A DNA stretch of 64,000 nucleotides. It comes from Oscheius sp. JU75 (taxonomy: Eukaryota > Nematoda > Chromadorea > Rhabditida > Rhabditidae). The stretch is taken from assembly GCA_037178855.1 (NCBI GenBank), contig JASJZC010000005.1, positions 7,440,001-7,504,000 on the forward strand, in the 5' to 3' direction. The notes under the pieces were generated by a model, which was not told the DNA's origin, did no database searches, and worked only from the letters and a program-made list of their open reading frames with translations. This document shows, piece by piece, positions 21,364-33,368 of this stretch. The first letter of the stretch is position 1. The number at the start of each line of letters is the position of its first letter. A program made the translations under genes and the position numbers.

Positions 21364-23841
21364 TCAACTTTCAATCGTTATAACAGCCTCTGGTGGCATT
21401 GGAGATTCCGTCGTCACTTCAATCTTCGGCATTGCCGCTCCAGCAGTTGCTTCCGCTCGCCTCATCGCCCGACGTTCCCTGCAAAACAACAAATTATTCC
21501 AGATTTCCAACCAAACCCACTTGAATCGTCTGTAGGAGTTCGGCCTCAAGCGTGAAATGAGCGGACGAATTGATCTCGTCCGCTTCAGCAGATTCTCCCC
21601 GGAGAAGAAACGCGTGATGAAGATTTTTAATCGGTCTTGGGTTGCTGAAACAGAAAAGATATGGATACCATTCAAATATTACGTTTCGTGCGCTCGATCT
21701 GTGCCTGAACATTCATCATACAGACATAGAGAAGGACCAGAAGAACCGTCGAAAAGAAGATAAAAGCTATTAGAACTCGGTTTTCGGATGGAGCGGAGAA
21801 ACAAAGGAAGAGCGGATATAGGAGGTGTCCAAAGGAGGCTCCTGACAGAAGAAGGTACAGAGTATCCACTGAAATGTGTTTGATTTAGAGAAGGGTAACA
21901 AAGTACGTTTCAGTAGAAGACTGAAACGCAAGTAGGCAATCAGGGATGGTAGTGCCGGAGCCAAGAACAGTCCAAATAGCGCCGAACCAACTCCCAGAGC
22001 TGCATCGAAAACGAAGGCACAACAAGCTGCTCCAAGCCCGACCTAAATTGATTTTCAAAGAAGAAAAGAGAGTACTCACTATGCAAATGGCCAAGAAGAA
22101 AAATGGAGCGACTTTGTCAGATGTGAAAATGGAAACGAGACGTCCTACGAGGAAGAATATCTGACAAATGGCAATGGTCGGGATCTGAGAGAACAGAAGT
22201 ACCGCAAAGATCTGACAGTGTATAATGGAGCCATCGGGATGGGAGAAGACCATAAAAGGGAAGACCACATGGAGTACTGTAGTTGTGCAAGCGAAGAGGG
22301 CTGCCAGGAGGACGAGTTTGAGACCGGGTAACTTGCTTGGTTCTAAAAACTGGTGTTACTGGGATCCCTTTTTCGCTAGTTCGAAACCATTTCAAAGCAG
22401 TTTGGATCAATCTTATGTGCTTTTTGAAAGTGCCTCGAAGTTCAAAAAGAGTATTTTAAAAAGGTTTTCATTGGCTGTGGGCCTCCGAAACCTGACCATA
22501 TTCGCGACTGTTTTTCTTCCCCCATGCCAACTGAGAGAACTTGAAACGCTTGACCAAGTTTTGCAAAGAAGCCTATTCAACTCTGAACAATGTTCGTTTC
22601 GCAAAACTATATAGATTGATGTCTCGACCTATCAACTGGCATCTTAAAGATCAGCAGAGGTTTCCGCCCTTTTCTCATTTCCTCATTCCGCAATAACAAC
22701 AAACAGACCTGCGTCAGCGTCATCATAAGTATCTCGTTGATTCTCATTTTCAACCGGCTCGAGAGGCGTCGACTGCAACAGATACATCAGGGGCATCTGA
22801 AAAAAGTTACTATTTGCTGAATGAATAGAACTCACTTGTAGTGAAGCAATGAAGAAACATGACAGGTCGAGTCGTAGTGTTGAAGCAATTGAAAACCTCT
22901 CCTGTCCGATCACATGGTGCAGATGATGACTGTCCAATGGAGGACAACTAAGAGACTTTGGCAGTCTGTTCGGTTCAAATTGACAGATGGCCAAGAATGC
23001 TCCGAGGGCTTGAAACAAGTAGAAAGTCTAAAGAGGTCCACCCGAAAATCTGCCAATTTACATGGGTCAGACAAAAGTTGGAGATCTGGAAACAATGGAG
23101 GAAGGAGTGTGTTGCGACAGCACTCGTGGTCCCGGTCGAGAATCCGATAGTCAGAAAAACCAGAGCCAAAATCAGAGGGTAATCCCATTTTGTCAGAAGC
23201 CATAAGGCAGACGCGCTCAGGGCCGATGAGATGAAGAGAGTCTTGGACTTTAGCATACTGAAACCGGTTATGTTATGGACAAAATACCAGAAACAGTTTC
23301 TCGAAACCCTGTCGGTACTAGAAAATTGCAGTAGTGAAGTAAACACGCAAACTATTTTATCCCTTACCATCGATTCATAGGATGAGCCAGACTGGAAGCG
23401 ATGAAGTTTCCCGCCGTAAATAGCAGATACAACCAGAACACCTTTCCACTTCCAATTTTCGCATTGCATATGAGGTGAGGGTAAAGAAACAATATGAATG
23501 TGATCTGAAAAGTCAGTTCTCTCAAAGAAAAGTTACTCACTTGGAATCCGGTGGAGACATTTGCCAGGGCGTGTAGAATGAACAGACGTCGGCTCCTCAA
23601 AACAGCATAGAGAGATTCCCAGAGCCTTTCGACGAGCATCTGTCTACCTGTGCAAAAGTGGATTGAGGGACAAGAGCCGGAGATTAGTCAAGTTGTCATG
23701 TGGCTTAGATTATTGCCGAGGGCCGGATTAGTCTAATGACGACTGTGGATTCAATATAAAGGTCAGGATGTAACACCGTACATTTTTGAAATGGTACTCA
23801 CTTTTCTCTTCTTCATCGCCGCTGCTCATTTTTCGCGCCAT
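21364..23841 (-). CDS. Multi-pass membrane transporter, probably major facilitator superfamily
   Basis: At least ten hydrophobic segments on one strand with compatible splice sites. The first exon (MARKMSSGDEEEK, start 23841) is cytosolic and charged. The second begins MLVERLWESLYAVLRSRR, then ITFILFLYPHLICNAKIGSG, LFISSALSASALWLLTKW, LALVFLTIGFSTGTTSAV and FQALGAFLAICQFEP. A central loop (around PLEPVENENQRDTYDDADAG) divides the protein into halves, as in MFS carriers. The second half has PFMVFSHPDGSIIHCQIFAV, IFFLVGRLVSIFTSDKVAPF and LFGLFLAPALPSLIAYLRF. The C-terminus is basic then acidic (PKIEVTTESPMPPEAVITIES), with stop at 21364. The central GR in IFFLVGRL and the overall plan recall MFSD4/NaGLT1 carriers, but that subfamily call is weak. 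Confidence 0.6.
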
Positions 23842-24116
23842 GTTGATAGAATCGAGTTGATGATGCCCGCTGGTGGTCCCCTATTTACGTCAGGATTGAT
23901 GGCAGACACCCCTCCCTAAAGCCAAATGTAGCCTTCTAGAATCTAACTCGATTCTGGAACAGTTGGCCCAAAATAACTGGCGGAACTAGAGAGATCAGTG
24001 GGAGAGTGTGACGTTTCAAGGGGTAGGGCCAAAAACTTGATGGAACGAAGATGGCTGCTCTTGATAGTACCTTGAGTCAAAATTGAGAGTCATACTGTAA
24101 TTTTGTAATTTTTAAC

Positions 24117-24220
24117 TCACTTGTTGTGCTCTCATCATTCCGTTGCCGAGAAGTTCTGCCTTCATGTCGAGAGTGTCTGGGAGAAGGGGAGCTCCTCTTG
24201 AACGTGTCCAATTCCTCCAT
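24117..24220 (-). CDS. Possible alternative first exon of the transporter gene
   Basis: An ATG at 24220 opens a hydrophilic frame (MEELDTFKRSSPSPRHSRHE, continuing to NDESTT) that ends at a good GTGAGT donor at about 24116. It lies 5' of the transporter on the same strand, so it may be an alternative N-terminus. The acceptor it would use is not certain. Confidence 0.3.
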
Positions 24221-24799
24221 GAGAGCTGACTTTGAATGAGCTTAAATTCGGTTAATTGAGGCGGAAAACAACACATGTGAAAATGTCCCACTAATCTCAC
24301 AAAGCCAGCCACCGATTGGAACATTAAGTACCCTACGCATGGCAGAGAGACCTAACGAGAAGCAGCTACGAATAATAACAAATGTGAACGATCAAGGGTA
24401 ATGAGAAATGCTACTGAATAAATGTAAGGTAGCGATGAGTTGAAGGAAATAATAGGAACTGAGGTTAATCAGGGTTCGATCGGTCGAGTGAAAAAGGAGA
24501 GAGAGACATCAACAAGATAATGCAGTGTATGCCCTCGAACTTCAACCTTTTTGAGGACCACAACTTCCACAGTAAGCTGCGAGGCCGTTGTGGCCTGTTC
24601 TCACTACTTTCTCGAGTTTCTGGTCTTCCCTTCCCATTTTTTTTTGCTAAGGTACCAGAAAATTGTTTTTAGTATTGGTCGAGAATTTGGCAACAACAAA
24701 AATCTTTTTATGAGGCTTTATACAAATCTTATTACCCAGTACTTTACAACATAAGGCAAGCAGGCGTTACACGCTCTCTATGTGCATTTCTTCGTTTTT
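24221..24799. other. Gene-free interval
   Basis: Region between the 3' end of the kinase gene and the upstream flank of the transporter. Short AT-rich frames only; nothing recognisable. Confidence 0.4.
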
Positions 24800-26843
24800 T
24801 TATACACAGTGTTTCAATCGATGACCATCAGGTAGCCTGTCGATTTCCTCGATAGATTCGTTGACTCCCTCAAAACGGGAGATGAGATAATTTGCGGTAT
24901 ACGGATCGTAGTCGGCTAGGTGCATGGAGTAGGAGAGAGATTGACCTGAAAGATCAACCATTTTGGGTTTGGCTGCGACTGACCAGAAGGAAGACATACG
25001 GTATCTGAAGACTTGACGTTAATGTTAATGTTTTGGAGGTTTAGGATGATCTAAGCTTATTAAATAGGAACTGTTTGTCCAAGTAGACTTACAGAGAAAT
25101 CTTCTGCAGTTATAGCCACTCGACACGCATCGACCAATGATCGGAGGCTTGTACCGTCGAGAAAGTCCAAGTTTTCCAGGGGACTGTCTCTCAATATCTC
25201 TTTCTGAACACACACGTTTTGCATAAAAACAGCCAACACTCACCTGAACATCCTTGGGGAAAGTTTGCAAAAGGGGTACAAGATTCCTTATTCCAACTTT
25301 GTCAACCTTTTGAAACCGGTGCATTTGTTCTAGAATGGAGTCTTGCTGGATTTGAAAGTTATTCAAGCTCCGGCTACCCGTGAGAACAAACAGAATCTGG
25401 AAAGGCTGGTCAACGTCCTAGGTAAAACGTACAGCAGTTAGGAAATCCTCGAAATTAGTGCCTATCGACTCCTCGACGATTGTTTCCAGATCAGTCTGAC
25501 TGCATCCGATCTGGTCCGAGAACACGATCCTTCCATTTTGGAAGAGTTTAAGCTGAGATCCGGGCTGCTTGAACAAGTGTCTGAACAAAAAAATTCGATT
25601 GTATTTTTCCCATCAGGGACCCACTTCAACTCTCTCCTCATAACCTCTTCATTTCCTGAATTCAGCCTCAGGCAACAACATTCGCTGTAGTGCTTTAAAT
25701 GACCGGTTCGTTTCTTCCAAAGCTGAAAGAGGTAATATTAAATTCGTCCTTGTGCCTTACATAAAAGAGGCAAATCTCACAGTAGGGCAAATCGTCTCGA
25801 GCGAATGGACCCTTCGGCTTCAGTTCGATCTGAACTTATACAGTGTTCCCGCAGCTGCAGAGCTTTCTCACGCACGCAGCGCGCTGAATGACTCACACAG
25901 TCGGTGGAAACAGTAACGTTTGCACCTGCACTCTGGCAAAGAGTCAGGGTTGGATAAAGTTGTGATTCATAATCATTGAGGTTTTTCTTAGCAGGTTTGA
26001 TAAGTAAATGATTCGCTGAAACTATATAATGAGGCTGCTGGGATTCTACTACAAAGCAAAGTAATGCTCTTCCTATCAATACATGAGTTCTGAGGCTACG
26101 GTAGACTTGCGCAATGAATGGATCTGAAAATCTCTTTCTCAGTGTTTCTTTTCAAGTGTTGAACAATCCTGCCACAAGCCCCTTCAGCTACAATATTGAT
26201 TCCACATAAGGTCAAGCAAAGTTTGTGTACCGTGTTGTAGAAAGTTTTCGTATAGAGGAGATCTTTTAAGTTGGTTACGAACAATCAGAAACTAACAGTT
26301 ATGACCGAGGAAAGACTTATCCTCCCGGCTTCCTCAATATACTCGATGGCATTGTCCATCTCGATGACGGAAATGCATTCTTCATCGGAGGAAGGAATGT
26401 CTAGGGGCGAGAGATCATTCCCAAACTTGCAGAGGTCTTCGTAGCTTGGAACGAAGGTGTTCGTCTTCAGTGAGACTACCTAACAAATCTAATTTATTCC
26501 GAGGACCATTCCACCTACCTTGGCCACATTCTTAAACTCTTCTATTTTGAACAAGCTGATTGCGGTCGGGAGGAGGTACTTGTCCTCGATGAATGGGGCG
26601 ATGACCTCTGTTTTGAATCTCAATCCAAGATCTTTATCCATCCAATAAGGTAGTTTACCTGACAAGACTCTGAAGGGTGTCGACAGATTGTCCAGTGATC
26701 TGGGACTTCTCTCCCTTGGCCGTGCGCCACACAATTCTCCTGCCATCGGATTTCCTCTCAGCACCTATGACAATGTTATAAGCGCCGGCTCCGACGAATT
26801 GGAAATTGACGTAGTCTCTAGCATCGACCACTGCCAGAGTCAT
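24800..26843 (-). CDS. Inositol-pentakisphosphate 2-kinase
   Basis: Phosphorylates inositol pentakisphosphate at position 2 to give InsP6. Start at 26843: MTLAVVDARDYVNFQFVGAG is followed by AYNIVIGAERKSDGRRIVWR, the N-lobe nucleotide-binding region. The next exons give FKTEVIAPFIEDKYLLPTAI, equivalent to the VMxPLLGxxYV block. The family signature appears as IELKPKGPFARDDLPYCEIC (about 25775-25835), corresponding to the EIKPK motif and zinc-knuckle cysteines. Then SQLKLFQNGRIVF (about 25525-25560) and LRSLVDACRVAITAEDFS (about 25090-25150), the C-lobe block. The last exon has PKMVDLSGQSLSYSMHLADY and stops at 24800. Exons in 25900-26330 are poorly resolved. Confidence 0.78.
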
Positions 26844-27975
26844 TACTCACTCTCTCCTGAAAATTAGAATCGATTTCCCATTAAGGCTCAAGAACGAAGA
26901 GGTGGATGAAGGAGCACCTTCTTAAAGACACGTACCAAAAAGGACGATCTCAATTTGTTTTCCTATTCACCCAATTAAGTATTTTCAATTTCCTTCCTAT
27001 TGATGGGAGCCATTTGAAATGTATTAGAGGGCACGGAGAGAAAGGGTGTTTTGAAGAGAAGAGGGGGAAGTGGAATAGCGCTCGCTGCCCGTTATTGGCG
27101 TACTTGGGGAGCATTGGCCAACTGAGCCGTGAGAGACAACGAAACACTCGCTATGTAATGGCTTGAAAGGACCCAAGAAAAACCATTTTTCGGAACGGAG
27201 ATCCGCCTCTTTGGCTGCTTCGAAAGATAGGTGAGTCTTTATATTTCTTTCCTCAATCTGTCCCTAAAATGATTTGTTGCCAAAAAGGTGATGGTGAAAC
27301 ATATGGCCAAGCGGGCCTGAGAACAATGTGCACCTTTTATGACACATTTCTTCGCATGACATGTGCTACGCTCTTTACGCATCGATCACAAAATATTTTG
27401 GTTCAGAATCGCGGTGGTGCCCTAATGGAATCGACGTAATTACTATGTTGCTTGAGTTATGTGGTAACGATTCGCTCCAGCTGGCTCTGGGCATCTGCCA
27501 GAGTCATTTGGACCTGATCCTCTTTGCCACATCCATAAGAGGAGAAATATGCAAGAGGTAGGTCTTTCTGACCCTCGTGATATAGCTTCTTCAGCTTCCT
27601 AGAGTCACCGATTCGGCTGTTTTGCTATCCGACACTGGAAAACCCGCATTACTTTTTAATGGTCAAGAATAATCTTTATATCAGGTAACCATCAAGTATT
27701 GAAGCACGCAAAAAGAGCATCCAGAGGAGTGCACTATAAGCATCAGGCAAAGTTAATATCGGGTAGCCAACATTTGGAGTTGGTAGCTTCTGGGCAGTAC
27801 AAATATTCTCATCAAGGCGGTACCGGAAGTCTTTAACTTTGCACTCAAAACACAGTTGTTATGCTAATATCGGTGATAAACTCCCTCTCGATAAATTGTT
27901 GCTCAAATCAGGCAGTCAACTTACCAGAGGGAGTCTAACATCAGTAAAAGACTGTCCAGAATAGAGCCAGCTACA
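26844..27975. other. Interval without a supported gene
   Basis: Upstream flank of the kinase gene and 5' flank of the acyltransferase gene. A 66-codon plus-strand frame at 27361-27561 has no recognisable features. The 5' exon of the acyltransferase probably lies near its right end but could not be fixed. Confidence 0.35.
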
Positions 27976-28954
27976 GACATTGTCCCAAAACCCATGGTAC
28001 AATTTTGAGGGAAGCAACACTCGAAAGAACTATCCTTACAGACCTTACATTACTCTTGCTCATGTACCTGGAACCACATATGACGACAACTTATTCACAG
28101 AGCTGCTAAGAGACTTCAGGTAGAATTCTCTGAGTTCCGCTTATCCATCTATTCAGGCTAAAAGCGTTTGGAACGAACGACTTGGATCGCCCTCATAAAG
28201 TGTTCGGGAAAGATCATCTTGTCCGACTGGTCTGACTATTTAATTGTTTTTTACAAGTCTGTTACAGTACAAAACTTTAATGGAAGAGCTGTCCATCACG
28301 CTACAGCCTGTCGATTACCCTCATTACCTCTTCTACATGACAGAACAACAGTTGAACCTTCTCAAAGAAACTGAAGCTATTGCACCCAGTGGGTACGAGT
28401 TCTTCGAGGTCTGCTTATCCAAAGCATGATGTCAAAATGAACGGATTTCAGCTTGACGTAGACAGAGATGCTGAAATAGTCAACAGGACATGGAAGCATG
28501 CAAAGCAGGGAGATGACGAGCAGACTCGGTACGTCCCATCCGCTCTCTGCCACAGCGAATTCCAGTTGCAAGCTGCAAAGAATGCCCTCGGCTGCGATCA
28601 AGTCGTCCTCAGGAAAGCTGGTTGCTCATGTGATGGTGGATCCGGCCGGGTTCATGAACCATCACTTCGTCTCTGAAGTGCACAGGAGAGAAGGTCTCGG
28701 TACCGTAATCGAGATCAAAATTGCTCAGCGATGTGTTAAGTATGCTGCAGTGAGAGTTAGCTCAACAATGTCATTTTTCAGCCGCGGAATACAGCCATAC
28801 AAAATGGTCGAAACTGGGAACACACTGGCTTTGAACTTGTCGACAAACTCTCCCTTTTGGGCAATGTGGAGAGACGAGAAGAGCGAGCCAGTCGTGGTTA
28901 TGCAGCAGGTATTGCTTCACCCTACTGAAGTTGATTGTTTAGGAGTGGAACTAG
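27976..28954 (+). CDS. GNAT / glycine N-acyltransferase-like protein (5' end unresolved)
   Basis: Probable acyl-CoA-dependent N-acyltransferase. Successive exons join in phase: PWYNFEGSNTRKNYPYRPYI, LKAFGTNDLDRPHKVFGKDH, YKTLMEELSITLQPVDYPHY, then LDVDRDAEIVNRTWKHAKQG. The last conserved part carries the substrate- and CoA-binding region: KLVAHVMVDPAGFMNHHFVS, then HRREGLGTVIEIKIA, a GNAT motif A (R-x-x-GLG), then QPYKMVETGN and SPFWAMWRDE. The final exon adds QEWN and stops at 28952-28954. The WKHA..G stretch followed by the R-x-x-GLG loop is typical of nematode GLYAT-like proteins. The start codon lies upstream of 27976, position unknown. Confidence 0.65.
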
Positions 28955-29271
28955 CTGGACTGGTCAGACTGACTACCAAAGACTGAACTGTTCGGCTACC
29001 TCGATTGAGCAGTTGTTCTATCTTTTGTTAGACATTCTGAATGTCACTAAACTAAAACGATTCCAGTTCTACACTTGTTTCTCTGTCTAAAGAAAACTAG
29101 GTCATCGCACGGGTTCTGCCGATAAGCATTGATCTCCGCAAACTTTTTCACTCCTGTTGACAGCCAAAGCACTGTCCAAACAATAACACATGGTCGACGC
29201 GAACAGCGTGTAACATTCAGTGAGAATGTTCATGTCAACAACTATTCGTTCACTACTTGGCATGTTGGCCT
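28955..29271. other. Gene-free interval before the duplicated region
   Basis: 3' flank of the acyltransferase gene. A short membrane-type frame begins at 29226 and runs into the duplicated segment (FHATVLSTINYLLINSL), but lacks other support. Confidence 0.3.
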
Positions 29272-29623
29272 TACTAATGTTTCATGCTACTGTATTGTCT
29301 ACTATTAATTACTTGCTAATTAACAGTTTACGCAAAAAGCTGGAAATAAACGAAGGTAGGTGTTTGTTTTGGTTTCGAGTCATAGTTCTTTTAGCTATCG
29401 AGTTCATACTTCCTACACAGACACAAAAAACTTTTGGAATATCAGCATATTGACATAGAAGGATATAATGAATGTTTTTATTTTAAAAATATGTACAAGT
29501 TAAAAAACCTTAAAAGATGGGGACCGCAAACATTTTAATCAGACGGTACCTAAGGGAGACTGCTTTTTTTTTTTAACCAAAAGAGACTTTTTTGTTTCAA
29601 ATGGTAAGACTTGAGATCTAGGA

Positions 29624-32600
29624 TCAGTTCAAAATTGGAAGCCTCGTCTGTTCAGGATCAATAGGAGACTCTCCCTGAGTTAGTGCTTCGACTGTTACGT
29701 TCAGAGGTTTGTGGAGGGTCTGAATGTACTTGTAGGTGTCCTCTGGTATACTCCTTTCCAGTTTTTCAATAACTTCCTTCGCGTTTGCAATCTGTTAACG
29801 TATACCGGATGTCAGAAATTGTACTTACACTACTCTCTGGTAATACTCCTGTATACAGCGCATCAGTGTTTCTCTCCAGCCCTGGTTCGATTACTCTGAA
29901 AGTTTGGTTTCCAACCGTCAACACACGCGCTCACGTTGCGTACAGTTCTCTGAAAACCAAGCTGCTCGTGGCAATCTGGACGGTCCATCCGATGACACGT
30001 ATGGCATCGGCGTACCAGAGCTCAAGATGCGTTCGAGCGTCCGTCTCATTCTCGAATGCCACTGGGAGGTTCATTCTCTGCAGGAAGGTCTCGATGACCT
30101 GAATTAGAACAGTGTTGATGTACTCCTGAAAAAGAAAAAGTTGATGCTGATACCCCGCTTCAAACCTTGGTACTCATGAGACCTGAAAGAATTTCTTTAA
30201 AGAGACGAGTCATCTGATGGAAATTCTTGTTGACACTATTCAATGCATTCAACACGTTGGACAGATGGTCATGTGTAAGTCTTTTGCTTTCGATTTCGCG
30301 AGCAATCCGAGCAATCTCATCCTTTTTTTGACGAATCTGAAAACTACTTTTCTGGAAGATCCGATCTCGAGCAGAACTCAAAACAAAAGTTTGGCCGTTG
30401 GGGCTCAAGTTGCAGTTAGTGTGAACACTGTTGTTCTTCTACCGGTTTTTCGTTGGCCTGTCCGCATTTCTCTCTTCAGTCGAGATACACTACAGAAGCA
30501 ACGCTCTCCGAAAGATGATTTTCCAAACTAGCTTGACTTGTGAAGTCTAACACGCTTAATCAAAAAGTAACTCTCTACATAGTTAGCAACTAAGCCTTCA
30601 GAAACACAAATACAGGCCGCTTTATAATAATAAAAGGCTTCCAGTGGATTCAAACAAAAGAAGAAATAAACAGTTCGCCACAGAATTCATCGCGCTTTAC
30701 ATAGTAGTGATTCCAAAAAACTGACCAACTGATCGTACTGCCGCAACTTCTCCATCGCTATCTTCTTCTCACCGTCTGCCACTTTTACCTGCGTTTCTTT
30801 CTCCGTGCGGCTCAGATCAATCTTGAGCATTGCTGCGCGCAGCTTCTTCGCTTCGTCCTACAAAAGTTTCTCTTAAAGTTTGGAGACACATTTACAATCA
30901 GATTATCGTGGAAATTCTGTAACTGAGTGTGGTCATCGTCGGTTGTGGTAGACGAGTTTAGCCCCGCTAGAAACGCGACGTAGTCGTGGAACTGAATACG
31001 ACATAGTTTGCTTTTAACACGCTTCTACCGCCTCGACGAGAGGCTCCTGACTGTGAACACTGCTCAGAAGAAGTTGATACTTTCCCTGGTTGACCCATTT
31101 GTGCTCGTCAATTTCCTTGATATCGGGCAAAGATTCAAGCACGTGGGCATAGACAAATTCTAGCAAGACCATCAACTTGACATCCTTTCCAGTCTCGTAG
31201 TTTTCTTGGGGAGCAGCACGCATTGTCCATGAGGGCTCATCGGGCAGTTGCATGGCACTCTAAACAAAGCTTGGTCTGTATTAGTTCATCCTAACATCAT
31301 ATCCGATTTCAGCTGCATCAACTCGCTTGAGCTCGTCCTTCTTTCCTTTATTTAAAAGCTCCCTCTCTTTCTTCATCTGCTCATGAGCTCTCTTCTTGCT
31401 CTCAAGAATAGGTTCGATATTCCCGAACTGCTCACCGTTCAACTGAGAGCGGGTAGCTCTGTGCAGTTCAGTTGCAAGCTGAAGCAAGAAATTAATTCAT
31501 AAGGTAGTGACATACATCCAACGGCTTCTCGAAGCTCGATACGATAGCATCAATTTCCGTTTGGAGAAGAGCAACAGTTGCCTTGATGTGATTTCTGGCC
31601 GTGTTTTCCATAATCTCACGGAGCTCGGCCACGTTGTTTTCGAACTGAAACATATGTGAGATTACTTCAGTATTGGTTAACCGCTAGTCTTTCTTCCCTT
31701 TTCCCATACTGTCTTCCTTATTGACCCGTAACAGCAGGGATAGTATGGTAAAATCCTACCCTGTTTGGGACATCAATAGCTTCCAGCAATGATTTTGGCA
31801 ACTGCATAACATTGATGAAGATCTTGTCAAAACGACGATGAATGTCCTGGAAAAGGGTCTCGGTTGCATCATTGATCGCTTCGACTGCGGAGAAAAAGGT
31901 TCTGAAAGAAGATAATGTAAACAAGCCTTGTCAGCAGCTACAGATAAACGAAAGTGAGCATAGTTTACTGTATCTGAGAAACTAACGTAATCTCCGGGAC
32001 CTCCGATTTCAGACGAAACTTCTTTAACCCCTCAGCAGCGGCATTGGCTTCAGCTTGATAATCAAATAGCTTGTTCAGATGACTGTATTTTTGAATGTTG
32101 GCAGTTGTTTGAAAGTCGGATAAGAGAGCTCCCTCAATGGACTAAAGTAGTGGTTCAAAGCAGGCAAGCACTAGCTACCTTCAGCATTTCAGGAGGAACC
32201 AGAATGTGAAGTTTGATGGAACATGACGACTTTTTCGTCTTTCGTGTAGGTTTCGGTTGAAGATCATATGCTCGTCTGTCTCCATCAACAGTATATGTCT
32301 CTCCGACACTGAGGCTCATAAACTCGCCATTCACATCTGACAGTGTCTTTTCTCCTAAAAACAAAATGTCCGTAGGAACTATACTCTATCACCTTGTCTT
32401 AAAGTCACCGAGTTCAGACAAAATCGTTCCCCGAGATAGTACGGAGTAGCTTTCCCAGGTTCAATTGAGATTGTTCGACCGTTGTAGGTAAAATGACATT
32501 TGTCCCTAGAAAGTTATCATAAACGCCGTAGCCGCACGTCTCCATAGTTAGAAATTTTTTTAGAATTTCAATTTCGCTAAAGCTTGCGTCATGCGTTGTG

Positions 32601-33060
32601 TTTTCGCTTTGGGTTTTACAAAGAACATCAAAACACTGACCTGGGAGCAGCCACAACCTCGTACTTCTGACCGCTTTCTAGCTTGAGAAACTTGGCATTT
32701 TCCGGTTGGATCGGTCTGCCTTTCATATGTCCTAAACAATGGGTATCTAGGGAGATAGAAGAATTAACCTGTCTCCGCAATCAGGAAAACATTCTTGGGC
32801 TCAATTGAGAACTGTTCACCGATGTCCTGAACACTAATTGGTAGCTCAAGAGTCTTCGACAAGGTCTGGTCTCCACGAAAAGTAAATGTAGCAGTCATGT
32901 TCGGTGTCGGAGACAAGACTAACTCGGTTAAGAGGCGGGTCCTTGGTCGCTCAGAACTGTAACCTTTCGCAAACAAATGGAAATTAGATAAGGGCTTTCT
33001 GGCGATTACCATCACCCGATTGTCGTTTTGCTGCCAAAACCGGTTGTTACTTCCGGGGAT
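29624..33060 (-). CDS. Unrecognised coiled-coil protein, copy A
   Basis: A long multi-exon minus-strand gene of unknown family. The N-terminal part (32760-33060) is beta-rich: VMVIARKPLSNFHLFAKGYS, then TATFTFRGDQTLSKTLEL. Next come FLKLESGQKYEVVAAP, CGYGVYDNFLGTNVILPTT, and a segment with MSLSVGETYTVDGDRRAYD. From 32150 down the protein is helical: IHRRFDKIFINVMQLPKSLL, ARNHIKATVALLQTEIDAIV, and KKRAHEQMKKERELLNKGKK. Then LPDIKEIDEHKWVNQGKYQL, FHDYVAFLAGLNSST, DEAKKLRAAMLKIDL, and finally LTQGESPIDPEQTRLPILN-stop at 29624. No signal peptide or membrane segment seen, so likely cytoplasmic. Intron edges such as GCG|GTAGAA ... CAG|TTCCAC at about 31000-31030 fit phase. The start codon is unresolved. 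It diverges from the gene at 33369. Confidence 0.6.
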
Positions 33061-33368
33061 TTCTCAATACGAACTTTGGTGATATTTCACCGATGTCAAC
33101 TCATTTTCCTTTTTCTCATCAATTGAACCATTCCATATTTTTCCATTCATTAGACTCTTCCCTTGCCGAATACGATTTTACCTTTACAATCAAGTGAGGT
33201 TATCTTTTCACATGGTACTGGCCAAAGTTCTCAGCAGAAACCATCTCCGTAAGCGCTTTGTTTACAGGTTCAGCATTCTCGATACCCACTATCTGTGCCA
33301 CGTCTTAGGGCTCATCAGAACTCACAAACAGCATTCTTTCAGTGAAACCGGAAATTTTTCAGAGGGAA

